DNA of 64,000 nucleotides from Tubiluchus corallicola (lineage: Eukaryota > Priapulida > Priapulimorpha > Priapulimorphida > Tubiluchidae): positions 556,001-620,000 of the forward strand of contig JAQGDQ010000004.1 in the NCBI GenBank assembly GCA_030141605.1. The letters are read 5' to 3'. The number at the start of each line of letters is the position of its first letter. Positions within the stretch are counted from its first letter, which is position 1. The notes beneath the pieces are model-generated. The model ran no database searches and was not told the DNA's origin. It was given only the letters and a program-made list of their open reading frames with translations. Both the position numbers and the translations under genes were made by a program. This document shows, in pieces, positions 22,379 through 36,600 of this stretch.

Positions 22379-25300
22379 AGTATGTCATGCTTAGTTTTCA
22401 GTTGCTTCACTTGCAAGAATGCTTTGTACTGTAATGTCAGCTGTTATTGTGTATCCTTAATTATTGTAGATGGAATGGGTTTCTTTAGCATTCAGAATTG
22501 CAGATGTCATTATAAAAGAAGATTATCAGCATTTCTGGTACTTTCTGAGACTTATGCAGTGCCTATCATATTGTTAATGTAATTATTAATTTACTCAATG
22601 GAACTCAACAGCCATTGTGCATAGGCTTATAAACTTGAAAACTAATGTCAATCAAAGAAAATTTTATTTATTGCGTAGAATTAATAATACAGATTCGTTG
22701 TACTATGGTGTTTCTGTTTGGTGTACATAAGGATCCGTCCTTAGCAATTGTCTTTATAGTTGCAATCATTGTGGGTGTGATTAACTATTTTAACTTTACT
22801 CATCACAAATGTGATATAAATTTACTTTATGCTCAACCTTTTCCTGTTAATACATTCCATTTTCTTTGATTGTGAAGATTGGGTGGCAGCTACCATTTCA
22901 TGTGATACTATAAACTATGGTTCGCGTTCTTACTATTGTGTGTATGGCGTTTGCACCTGTTTACATTATATACAGTTTATTTTTAATAAGTTGCTCTTAG
23001 GTTGTGAGTCATTGAACAATTGATTAAATGTTTTAATTTGAAAAATATTTTAATTTTATATCTGGACGGATAGTTGCACTTAAATTGTTAGGCCTATAAG
23101 GCTTAACTATTATAAATTATTGTTACTGTTTATTGCACAAAATTATTATGGCGAGAAATTAAATTCTAAAAAGTAACACTGTAAATTGAAGTATCAAAAG
23201 AAAACAGAAAATGGGTACTAGGATACTAACAATACAACATTTAGTATCCCTACTGCAATTTAGTAAATGGAAAATTGTAGCTTCTTGTCAGTTGGCAAAT
23301 AGAGCTACTTTTGCTTCACATTTGCTTCACAAAGCCAAGAAATTGTGAAACATAACTACTTTATAAAATTAATGTCTGCTCTTTAGTTTCAATGCATTTT
23401 AAACTTTGTTGATTAATGTTAACTATGACTGATAATTATATATGCAGGTATGAGTTTGTAATTTGCAAATAAAGTTTTGATACTTTTTCATTAGGTAGTC
23501 TGTTAGGTGAATACATGTAGGTGTATGTGCCTTTATTGCGAGTTGTAGTGACATCGCATTTTTAACCGTCTTTTTACAAGGACAAATCAGCTTTTTATTT
23601 AGGATTTAGTTACTTGTACATCTCATAACATACCCGGATCATTACTAATGTATCATAACTGATGTTATCTAAGTTGATTGTGCTGTTAGTTTGAAAAATT
23701 GGATTTTATACTTGTGAACTGTAAAATGTATATTATTTTTCCTATCTTATAGATCAATAGATTTAGATAAATTTCTTGAATGCATTTTGGAAAATTTAAT
23801 GATAACCGTCCAAATACTTCTATAGCGTTGCAATTAATTGTGTATAGTAATATGATTGATATATTGTTTGCAACAAGTACTGTTAACTTCAGCAAACTTC
23901 GTAGTTGTTGCCTAAATAAGCTATTGGTTGGGCAAATATATTTTTGGCAGTACAGTATTTTCTAATTATGGTACCCTGAGTCGTACACGGGAAGTTTTTC
24001 GGCCTACTGGATTAAGTTAGCACATAAGTTTATGATGTAAATGAGTAAAATAGTGTTTTTTACAAGTGCATCACTTTGTGTTTTGCATTTGTTTGGCGTA
24101 ATATTGACTGTGATGCATCTGTTTTTAATGCAGTGGATTTTTTTTAGATTGCTTTAATTGTATACTGTATTTCTGACATAAACCCATAATGGAGTGCAAA
24201 ACGTGAATTTTAGGGTATGCTATAGTGTTGCGAAATTTGGTCTTAAGTGTGTCGATTAAAAATTAAACAATGTCACAATTTTTACAACCCCCAACTTTCT
24301 AGTTGGGCATTTTTTGCTGTATCACCTGTTCACCAAAACTAATTTATACTTTATTTTGCAAATTTGTTTGTGTACCATCTTGTAAATGTACATAATGTGC
24401 ATTTATTTTCTATTGCAAATTATAGTAAATGACATTTTTTGACAGTAACATATTTAATAGTGTATGCGCATGCGTAAGTCCTATATGTCTTTGCTTAGTT
24501 GGTGTACTGGTGCTCTGGGTTCTGCTTTGCCAAAACAATCATGTCTTTAAGGGGCCATGTTTTTTTATTAATCAGTGTTATAGTATATTATCTTTTATTA
24601 AGAAAAACTAATATGAAGACATTACATTACGTTCAGTTGTTTTTACTTTTATTTGTTTAATCAATGTTATAAAAAACAAAACTTACATTACAAGTGTTGT
24701 TATGTAAAGAAATTTCGTAAAATAATGATAAAAATTCATAATAGAATGAATTTTTAAATCATGTAAAGCGAAGTGGTGCTGACAAGCCACTGGCTTTACA
24801 CTGGTCAGTGTTTGTTGAACTGCTGTGCTTACCTGTCTTGAAGTCTGATTTCTTTTATAATACAATTCTGATTGCCCAATGAACAGTAGACATAACATTT
24901 ATTTCAAGATGGTGACAGACAGAGGAACACCTAGTATGAAAATCCTCTGCAGAAAAAACATTCGTTCCACTTACAATGTTGCAACTATCACAGTAGTGAC
25001 GTCAATAATTTTGTGATAGTAGTCTAATGATCATTATTTCGTTAATTAAGTCTTTTGTACTTTGGACAGACTTTGAATGACAGAAAGTTCAATATGCACA
25101 AGAGTTCCAGGAAGGTATATTAAACTCAGTCACTCAAGGCTTTGACTTTTCCTGGCTGGGTTTTGTCCTGCATACTGTATTCTGTGTCCTGACAACTTTG
25201 TATAATATTAACATAACTAATCCATAGAATAATTATAACAATATTTTGGCAATTCCTGTTAATGCACTAAGATGAAGTTCTAGACCCAAGCTTCAAAAAA

Positions 25301-26134
25301 GACGATAATTGTTTGAAAATATCAAAACAAATTGCATTGGAAATCGCCACTCACCAGGAAATTAAAGCTTTTGTACCCTTGCAACACTGGTACTTTCCTA
25401 CTCTTGCAACACTGGTAAAGTCTATAGCCTTCTATATTATAAAACATTAATTTAAAAAAATGACTAGACAAATAGTAAGGCACATCATGTTAATTTCAGT
25501 GAGCTAAATTATTTAAAAAAATTGTAGAAAAAGTAGTTTATAGCAAAAAAAGTCAATAACAAGGAAACTTCACACTATGTGAAAACATGTATGTATGTGA
25601 TGTATCGTAAGGAAATGTGGTGTCTATAGGCACTAACACAGGTACTTTTCTTTGTTATACATGCATTCACAAATAATGAACTATACAATTATGGTACATT
25701 TTGCTACTGATTTACTACATACAATTATCTGTTGCTTATTATTTCTGTGAGCCTACATTCTTCCAGTTCACTAAAAGGGGAAAAGAGGTAGGTTGCTTGA
25801 ACATATGTAGACGAATTTGTTTCATTAAAAACAGCAAAATAGTTGTAATACTGTAATAAAACTAAAACCAAATTTTTATGTGTTGACCTGTCAGTACTGT
25901 ATGCAGATGAGCGATGGTAAAATAAATAATTAAATTTTTTGCCTAAATCAATTTAGTTTTTGTGCACATTCCTAACTAGAGACTAAAACTACAAATATTA
26001 GGGAAATAATCTACATTCACTCAATCACAAAAATCAAAGATACTCGACAATTGATTATCACATAATCTCATAATGTAGCCACCATTCTCTTTGAAAAACG
26101 CTATCAAAATGGGAAATCTATGTTCATCGTACGG
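22379..26134. other. PAR-6 3' UTR and gene-free DNA
   Basis: The 3' UTR of PAR-6 probably reaches the AATAAA at 23468-23473. Beyond that there is AT-rich DNA without a supportable exon, up to the last exon of the minus-strand gene ending at 26135. Confidence 0.5.
23468..23473 (+). other. candidate polyadenylation signal of PAR-6
   Basis: A canonical AATAAA in gcaaataaagttttg about 1.1 kb after the PAR-6 stop, followed by T/GT-rich sequence. Other A/T-rich hexamers exist nearby, so transcript data would decide. Confidence 0.35.
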
Positions 26135-26672
26135 CTATAAGTTCATACTTTCTTCTACACAATTCTTCACAGAATCAGATTTGTGAACTGCCTGAGGTTC
26201 TCCACTTTCTGTGTTTGTATCATTATTTTGCGCTTGTTTTCTGGAAATAATCAATGAATGTTTGTTTTAAAAACTGATTATCCATTGTTTTATTGTGAAA
26301 CAGCACTACGAGTTGGCCAATGGCTTTTTCATTCAATTTCAATTTTTGTCTTCCTTGTGTCTTTCATTTTGATTTTAAAGCAAAGCTGAAAATTTTGATT
26401 CACATTTCAATACTTCAAGAAAGTTAGGCTAATGCAGCGCCATACCTATGAGAAATTGAGATGGTGCTCCATTCTGGGGAACACTTTTGCTCTATTGCAT
26501 TAAAAAAAGTTGTAATTCTTTTGGGATAGCAGAAGGATACAAGAACGCCTGGCATGTTGCTTTGGTCTTCTAAAAAACCTCTAGTAAAGTAAACGGTCAA
26601 ACCTACGTTTTTGATTCTACCAACTCTCAATATTTTATACACATCAAATGTAAGAAAGGAAAAGCCATACCA
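26135..26672 (-). CDS. last two exons of an unidentified gene
   Basis: Exon 26446-26672 (acceptor tactttctag, donor CATAG|GTATGG) and exon 26135-26240 (acceptor ttatttccag) join in matching phase. Together they give 110 residues starting WYGFSFLTFDVYKILRVGRI, passing PGVLVSFCYPKRITTFFNAI, and ending in a polar tail that stops after ESMNL. The first half alternates hydrophobic and charged residues like a folded domain; the tail is Glu/Asn/Ser-rich and probably disordered. There is no ATG before the first of these exons, so upstream exons must lie above 26672, possibly near the CCGGAAAT-containing patch at 27380-27400. I do not recognise the family. Confidence 0.45.
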
Positions 26673-27619
26673 CTAGAAAGTAAACACTACAAAGAAATTT
26701 AATAAAATACTTTACTGCCACACGTGTGATGACAATGTCATCTGTTTTCTTTATGCAGACTGAGCATGACCACTACAATAAAAAGTTACTATTTTAAGTT
26801 TATCAAAATAAAATAGTATGGATGTGAGCAACAGAACCCCGCTGAAAATGGGGTGCAAAAACACTGCGACTACCTGTCCTTTTCTGCGTTTAAATGATTA
26901 TTTGCCTGCTGTAAGCAGATGTCATCTGATTAATCACTTGAATGTCACTCACTTTTTAATATATATATTGCCCAATTATAATATTAATTACAATTTATTT
27001 GGGCATGTTTTCAGTCAAGCACTGGTATTGTTGTCATAATGAGTTTCTCCATTATTTAGTATAGGCAAAAATGAGAGTCAACAAATGTTAAATATTTTTG
27101 TAGTGCAATTAAGCTGGTTTTGAAATTTATTGTTGTTGTGGAATAATGGCCTTATATAAGTGAGTGACCGACTTAATTTACTAAATAAAAACACATAGCG
27201 ACTAAATTCACTAAATAAATAATAACTGCCTGCTGACGATTTTCTTCCTATAATTCGGCAATGCAACAAAGCAATCAAAGACAAGACATAGGTTAAGTGA
27301 CCAATGGGAGCGGTACACTGTATCTTCTATATTTACCGGGTGTGATTACATCCCATTACTGGTATTCACGTGACCATGAAGTATTTCCGGTGGCCGAGCA
27401 TTTTAAAATGAAGTTTACTTAGCACCCAATTTTGATGGAAAGCATTTGTGTTGTTAGATGAGGGGTTATTGAAAAAAGTTTCATTGATAGCATAATACTT
27501 ATTAAAGTTGTAAGTAAGGGTTACAATGAAAACATATCAAAAACTGCAAAATCATTTTTCGTAAACATTTATATATACCAAGCAGGCAGTGACCAAGCAT
27601 TTTTTCAGTTAAACAAAAC

Positions 27620-30600
27620 CTACTTTTTGCAACCACAGTTCAAGAATGGCTGTCCTTTGCCAAAGTTCTCTGCCTCTTCGATAGTTTCTGGCAAATTTTC
27701 GTTGAGTGTTTCAGGTAATGCTAAAGACAGCAACCCAGCTATCAACATGATTACACCCATGCCAAATACAGGTAATTTCTGATATTCGTAGCCCTAGATT
27801 AAATACAACACACTTTTACATTCTAAACACAATCCCATACTTCAACTAATGCATTTGTCACAGCGAAATATTTAATGCCACCAAAATGAATTTGCATAAT
27901 AAACATATATGTATAAGTAAAACCATTAAATGTTTTTGAATTTAGCACAGACAATTATGAATATGGAGTCTGAAACTCCAAAATGTAAATAAAATGTTGT
28001 TTATGTATATTAGTTTTACAGTTATTGTGCATTACACCTTGTTACATTAATTTTTGAAAAAAGTGTCTTTTTTACGGTTGTTGTGAAAGTATTAAGATTA
28101 CAAAGCATTACGAATCTAAAGAGTAAAAGAAAGTATCGTTGCTATTTTTAGGCAAAAACATTTAAATAAACACCCTACAAACATGCAGCAAAACTAGAAG
28201 CAAAACTAAGCTAGTAAACACAGCAAGCTTAGATTAGAAAGTGTGCTTTGTAAAGCTAGTAGTGTCAACAATTAAGATAAAATCAAATCAAATGTTTTTA
28301 GCAGTTATTCTTTGAAAAAGAAAAAAATAAATAGAAAGAAGGAATGTATGCAAAATTAACCTTCAGATATAATAACTGCAATAAAAACTGCATTTACAAT
28401 GGTAGAAAAAAGTTAGACTCATATTAGATACTGGAAATTAAGGACCAATGCAGATATGCAACTTTTAATTGCGCAACTGACACTACAGAGCTTGAACAGG
28501 TTGTATGTATTTGCACATTATAAATTTATAAAAAGACAAGTAGACATCGGAAACACTAAATCCACCCAATAACTAGCTACTGAAAGGCGATTTTAAAAGG
28601 TCCATCACAACATACAGGCTCATCTGAATGACTCACTTTTTTATTTACTATAGGACGGCAGCAAATAGTTTTGATGAACTGATGCGTATTTTTGGGCCGT
28701 ACTTTATCTTTCTTGATGTCAAGTAGAAAAAACGTTACCTCAGAGAAATGAATCTCATCTTTGGTCTTCTCTTACTGCACTCTTATGTAAGCTTATGGGG
28801 GCATGTTTTATAACAATCTATGCAATATTGAAGTTTACTCATGTAGCAATTGCACAGCAAGAACAAAAGTTGCATAAAAATATGAATAAAATATGAATAA
28901 ACTCGAAATCGAAATACCAATCTTGTTCAGTTTAAAGAGAACGTTGTATTATTTAGTCGTGTGAATTTAATACAACTTACAGTTTATATTCTTTGGAGGG
29001 CATGCAGTCCATGAACCTAATTTGATTTCTAAAGCAAGTAGCATTGACACATGAGGTTACTAGAGCAGAGTATGGTAACTGAAGTGACTGACCACTCAAC
29101 AAAGAGTATAATTAAAGTGGTGTTCGTCTTTCCAAAAGGCTGCAATAATAGGAAAAAAATCTGAAAAGAGCAGCAGAAATGTGTTAACTGTTTGTAGTAA
29201 GACATGTTTGCATGCTCTGTTCACTTTTCAACTTCATACATAATTATTTTGGTCTCCAATTTCTGGATCTGTCACTAAATCTCTTAAAAGATGTTATCAA
29301 AGACAATAAGAATGATTTATTTTCATTAATTGGTTTTTCTTTTCTTTCTATTGAATGATTAATGGTGCTTCTTCATAAGACACTGCCTTCTTCTTTAGCT
29401 TGCCTATTGCGTTTAGCTAAAAGTTACGCAATTAAAAAGTGCATGTCTGCGAGCTCTCATTGAAAACAGTACATTACAAAACAATTACACAACTGTTTAA
29501 GCCCATATTATATTTAATTGCATATGTCTGCAAACTCTCATAGACTGCAGTTATATGCAGATTTTTCAATTTCTAGTTGAGTTATGAAAAATTGCAAGTT
29601 TGCGATAGACGCAAATAGGCCTAAGTTTCACGAATAAAAACGTTAATCCAGCAATTTTCAAAATATCAGAGTGGAGTTATTCAGAATAAAACTTGTGCCA
29701 TCAGAAATTTTGCTATTAGTTAGTATTAGCGTATTAGGCATAAACTGCAAATGTTTGTTACTAAGATTACTATCTTACAAGTTTGCCTGAATGCAATACA
29801 TAAACTAGCATTTGCAATAAGTGAATCACCGTGCAGTGCAATGTGTACATAGAAGAATGATATGCTCTGCCAAAGCAATAATTGAGATTAATTTTACTGA
29901 AGAAAAATCATTTCTGAGATAGAGAGAAAAAATCGTAGTGTTATAGACAAAACGTGTTTACCAAATAAACTATCATGGGTACAGCAACCACTCCAATAGA
30001 ACCTACAAGCTGACTGAATCCTAAACCTAAGCCTCGAAGTACAGTAGGGTATAGCTCAGCTGCCATTACATAAATGTCGACAAATGATGTGGATATACCA
30101 AATTTTCCAGTCATAGACAATGTAACAAGCAACCAAAGATGATGGCCACCTATAAACAAAAATCATGCCTTGTTGACTGCCTACTATTTTGCCTCATCTT
30201 GGCAATGCGTCCGTATTTAACTGGAATCTAATGAGCAGTGATTTCCAATATAGTGGCAATTTGGTAAATTCTAAAATTTCTTTAAAGAATCTTGTGTTCT
30301 CTTAAAAGGCACACTCAAGACCTATCACAGAAAAGCTGTTTAAATATCTAAATTGCAGATTTTATCTAACTGTTTTGCAAAAAATGCAAAACGCACTATC
30401 AGTCAATTAATTAGACTATTGTACACAACAGCTTTCTGCCATTAGGAACCTTTCATCATGAGGGTATGTATTCAATGTAACACAGGTTAAGAGCTACTTT
30501 TTGTATGTAATGAAATGGAAGAATTGTTTATCCTTACAACTAGACCAAAATGGTCCCGTAGGAACTTTTTAAATTTGCAAAAATGACAAAGGTCAACGAA

Positions 30601-33600
30601 TGGGCAAGGACATTGTAGTAGTGTGTTTTACGTAAAAGTATAAAGAACATAATCCGTAGAAAATCTGTGTAATGTGTATAAGCAAGGGTCATCTGAGCAA
30701 TCGTTATATAAGGCTGATGTATAAGGCTTTCAACCTCTAAGCAGGCTCTACTAGAAATGTACAAACTAAATATGATGTGTTTTAATATGAAGTAAAAAAA
30801 ACTAGTTTCGAGCTTTGCTAAAAATAATTTTAATATAAGATTGCTGAGAATAAGAAACACCAACAATTAATATTGAATCCAACACCAAGGCATAAGATAA
30901 AAGCAATGTAATAACCCATCACCTAAAATGAAGCATAACACAAATAAATAAACATAACAAATGCACACCACACGACTTAGAAATAAGGCTACAAAAATAA
31001 AAACAATGTGGTCCAATTTAAGCATAACTTTAGAAAGTCCTATAATTTACAACACTAGCCATTGAAAAAAATCTATATGTATATTTTACTCTTTGAGTAA
31101 TCACTGCATTTTGCCAAGTGTCTTCAATTACCTACATATTTGAATGTCAAGATTATCATTAATGATGGAAAACACTCACAATTAATTAAATTTTGATACC
31201 AAACTCAAAATACAGGAAATGTGAAAAGTTGAAACATTATTGGTTCAAATCTAAGTTCTAAAGTATGGATTTGAACCAGGGACTTTTGGCTTACAAGGCC
31301 GATGCCATAACCACTAGGCCACTATGTTTCCTGGTGACTATGACAGGCAGAATTCATCGCTTACAGCTAGTCAACCTTTTCAGCTTTCCAATGTTACAAT
31401 TAAATTCTAAAGCAAGTTTTATTCGAATTCTTTTCTGAATTATCCAGTTATAGTGTAAATAAAAAAAGCAAATTCATTCTATTCTGTTTTGCAAACACTT
31501 TGACTCTAAAAAAATAAATTTTAGCGACAGAGCTCCAAATCTAAATGACAAAACTACACAACAATCTCAGACGAATAGCGTTATAGAAAAACTCTTTACC
31601 AAGTAAACAACCATGGGCATAGCAATAACTCCAACAGCTCCCATAAGTTCACTCATTCCCATGCCTACCCCCCGTACTACTGTGGGATAAAGTTCAGCAG
31701 ACATAAGATAAATGTCGACAAATGATGTGGACACCCCAAATTTGCCAATCAAGGACAATGTAACAAGAACCCACAGAAAATTTTCACCTATAAAGAAAAA
31801 TGATACTCTAATGATTATAAGAAAAATAACAATTTAATTCGGCCATCAGAAAAGAAAAAAGTTTTAAATTAATTTTACTGAAATAAACTACATGTCGCCT
31901 GAATAATGCAGCAGAAATGAGAAACAAATACACATAATAAAATAGTTCTTAAAAAGTTGAAAACAACCAGAACATCTGACAAATTTGGATAAAACATTAG
32001 CAAAGCATTTGCAATGTGAAAAACTATGTAAAAATTAATAAATATACAGGGGCCTATTTTTTCCTGCAATTTTATGACACAAAGTTTAATAGCTAAAGAA
32101 AAATGCAGAAAAAGTTGTACTAAACTGCACATGAAATCAATCTAATAAATAACGAATTTAAAGCACAGCTTAATTCAAACAAAATGCCCATTACACTTAA
32201 AGTGTGGCAAAAATAGGTGCAAGGACCCTAGTCTATGATCACAAAAAGAGCAAGTTATACTCCTTGTGAGTATTGCCACTGGTACTGCATTTGCTACTAG
32301 CACATGTAACTTAATGTGATATGGCCACATTTCTGTGGTATTGAATCATATCATGTTTGCACAACTTTACAAACTCTAACTAGTGATCATCAGATCTGTA
32401 ATTTCTCATTTTTATTTTCGTTGCTAGGAAAAGAAATTTACATATGATACAATATCGAGCTCGCCCGAGTTTGCAGTGTTGAAACTATGCAACATACTAC
32501 AACATTAAATTATTACCCATTTTTCGTCATTTAGTGTATGATGTTTAGTCTATTATACAATTACAACTTTCCAAAATGGAAAACATCCACTGGCAAATGC
32601 AGTTATAGATAGCATAAGCGTATGAAAGAAAGATATCTTTACAATATTTTATAATCACATCCCCTGCATTTTTTCTTGTTGAATGGTAAAGTTGAAAAAA
32701 TCAGTATCTAATATGAGTCATCTTAACATGCCGTAAGTATACATGTCGTAAATTTGATAATTAAGTAAAATGCAACATGTGCCACAACCTAAGAATCAGG
32801 AAAACTAACAAAAAACCAAACAGAAAAACAAAAAATTAGACAAAATGAAGAAAATGCTAAATGAGAACCATGCTAAAAACAGGATCAGTTGTTTCTGAAA
32901 TTGTGCACGAAGATATAAGTGTATATCCCTAATATCCAAGTCTTACCAAGTATACTACAAATGGGCTTGCTATCGCACCGGCACTACCACAGAATTCACT
33001 AAATCCTATGCCAAGACCACGGACTACAGTTGGAAAAAGTTCACCCGCAAATAAGTAGATCATTACGTGTGATGTCGATATACCAAATTTGCCAATGATT
33101 GAAAGACTAATGATCCAATTAAGTTGTCCTGGCAATTGACAAACGTATGATGATTTTCAAATGATTTATATTAATTTCATGTGACATACTATGATAATTA
33201 TATAAATTTATTTACAGTAACAAAAAAGGTCAAGTCACTTGGATACATTTTGTTACAGCAATGATTATTATTAGCACTCTTCTTGTATCTTAAGAATAAC
33301 TTTTCTGAATTACTTCAGTTATATATCCTACTTATTGAACATTTGTGAAATCAGCACATGAAAGGTGGAATTTGACAAAAGAATTGAAAGTCAGTTGTAA
33401 TTACAGCATGTCAGTGACTGATAGTTAACGAAAACTAATAAATACACTCACAGGGACTTTTAAGCAGTAAATGGTCAATGCAGTGTAGTGAAAAATGTCA
33501 ATGTTTCAAATATCAACAAGCACAACTCAGTAAAAATTTTGTCCTGTTAATGGTTATCTAACAGTTTGAAACCTCAGCTGATGAAAAAGAAATGAAGATG

Positions 33601-36600
33601 TTTGCTAAAATTTGCAGCATTTCATAACTCTTCTTCACAACCAAAAAGAGAAAGCAAAAAATAAACATTGCAGCAAACGTCATGTATTAGTACCTCTTAC
33701 TGAAATTCTTAAATAATCAAATCCTGTTATCACATTTACTTAAACACTAATTATATCAATATCCCTAATATAATCTTTAGTTATATTACAATCCCTGATA
33801 TGTAACTGCATTTCATAAGCTTTCTCTCACACTATAGGTCAGCTCATGCCACCACTTTTTACAGCGGCGTAATGGTAATGCTGAAAACATCACTGGGATA
33901 AGCGACATGTGGTCTAATTTTTTTTACAATAACACAACTGTTCCAAGGAATATAATACATTTCTTAGAATCAATGCTTATTATTATTATCCACAAGCCTA
34001 AGATAAACTCTATCAGCTGTTTGTAGTAAACGAGAGAAATTGTTGGCTAAGGCATTAGTGAAAGAATTTTAATAAATTGACTAGGACTTTAGGAAGAATA
34101 GTGGCGCAAATCAAAATGTGAGAGTTGGAAAAAATTTCTGCCAAGGAGAACGAACCTAGATTTTGTGCTTTTGTGTACCAAAGACAGGAAATATAATTTA
34201 GTTAGTTATACATTAAATGCAGGTGTAACAGAAATATTACTTACTGTTTATATTATACAAAACATTACCACATAAATTCTGCATTATTTACATTATTATA
34301 ATTATGATAGAAGAAAAATAACCTTAACACTAACCAGCAGGAAGAAGCACAGTAACAGTACATGCTACACCTCCAAGTAACATTGATAAACAAAGAGGCC
34401 ACCGTCGTCCCCACCTAATGAAAAATCAACTATTATCAGAAGATAATAATTATTATTATTATTATAATTCTCTATTTAAAATTATACACATGTACAAATA
34501 TTTACACACAGTGACCCTCTATTTGCAGGGTATCAGGAGATAATGTGAATGTAAATAAATATTATGACTATCCTGCACTTTATGCTATGCTCTATCATGC
34601 ATACTAAATATTTAGTCTTATATAATTACAAAATGTTTAATTTTTTTGAATGTTGAATGGCAGCAACAATGATAATCTGAAGTATTCCCCCATACCAGTA
34701 CAAATATAAGCTTACACATAGCTTATACACTAAAACTATTACATATAAAAAACACAATGTCTACAAATAGATGAATTCGGCAATGTCAGTTAACCGATGG
34801 GTTCACCTAGCAATGACCAATCGCGAGCTCCTGTTATCTACTCCTAAATGGGTACACATTCTTCATGTTTTTTATGGTTTATTCAATAGACCCTTTTACA
34901 TTGTAGCCATTGTCAGCGAATAAAAGTTTATGAGACTGGGCCAGGTAACAGTACCAATCACGTGTGCCAATGCACATTTGTTCGACAAGCCTAGGAAAAT
35001 CACTATCGGCGGCACCATGCTAAGCAGTTAGAACAGCGTTGGCAGCAGACTCTATCTATAAACTACTGGGATACATTAAAACAAGTTAGCTTGCATCGCT
35101 TTAGTTGTATGTAATGATGTAGCGCGGATGTTAGCACTAGTCTTTACAGTACTTTACAAAAACTGAATTTAGGCCCCCAAAGCTGCCTCATGATTTTGAA
35201 TGTACAGCAAAAATTAGCATTTAACAATGTCATAAATGTATCATTTGATCCAAGTATCCTTATCATTTTCTTCACTAGTATTACTAAGCAAAACTGCTTT
35301 TACATAAAAATTTTGCTTATTCCTTGATTCAAAAGCAGTAAATAATTATTTCCCACTTATGCTCTGGCTTCTTTTTCATCACTTTGAAAATACCCACAAC
35401 ATTGGGTAGTTTGCTACCCGCGTCATCTAACATATATTATGCACCTACTCCAGACTATATTGTGAAAAGGTGAGCCAAGACAAAAAAAGATCATAAATTG
35501 CAAGCAGCTGAGGATTTTATACTCTGAAACTTGTGAAGATAACAGGTCTAAGCATCTGATGTAAGTAAACATTTGTACCCCCTAACAGCTTCCAAAACTG
35601 CTTTGTCTCGGATTATTCTGCATGTTTTACACTTTGTTTTACAATATAAGCACAAAGCTTTAATGTTTACTTACCCATTTGCAGAAAAGAGCATTATAAT
35701 TGTAATGTATCAAAGTAATAATTGCATCAATTATAATTATTGATATAATAAGTTTTTCTTTTATCAGTGAATTCAAAATCAGCAAACAATGTTTATTATG
35801 TACCAGCAATATGTTGCCACTAATTCTTGTTATGGTGACAAAATTGACGTCGTGCAGGCGGCGAGGGCTAACATGCTAATATGCAGATTGGTGGCTGCTT
35901 CTATGTCCCACATTTGAAACAATGTGATACTGTGTATGTAACTTGAATGAAGTTGAATGAAAAAAATGCTATCTTGTGTTGGCCAAATGTCAGTTGTGCA
36001 CAGAAATACTATAACATTATGATGCTTTGTTTGGTAATCAACATGTTAGAAAGTACAATTAGTATTATTACAAATAGAACATATAACTTGTAAAAATAAG
36101 TTTTATCAGCAGTTAGTTTTGAAAAAAATTGTACAGCAAAAAACTACATATAGTAACTCATTTAAAGACGCTTCATTTTAACGACGCTGAATATCTGACA
36201 CCCTTTTCGCTTAATACCGCATGTTTTGTTTTAACAATTTTCTTCTTTACTTGAAGCAATTTTTTATTCTAAAACGACTTTTTTGCTTATTTGAAGCATT
36301 AAAACACCATTTATTGCATTATTTTATTCCAAAAAAGCTACTAGTAACGTAAAACTTCAATTTATATTGTCATCCATTGCTAACTGCTAAAGACTGTGTG
36401 TCTATGTCAGGCAAGATCTATTTGCTATCTTATGATAAACTTATGCCTAAGGAACTCTGCCTACAAGCTGTTGCTATAGCAACCAGTACCCAGATAAAGC
36501 TTCTGCATACTTCTCACTATGTAGGTCTAACTGCTGTGGCCTTAAACATTCAAGGATAACTAATGTTCACCAGCAATCTATGTAGGATAAACAGCCAAAT

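Noticed and set aside
31256-31332. Functional tRNA gene
   Set aside because: The A and B boxes are good but the T-stem and acceptor stem do not pair well, so it is kept only as a tRNA-derived sequence.
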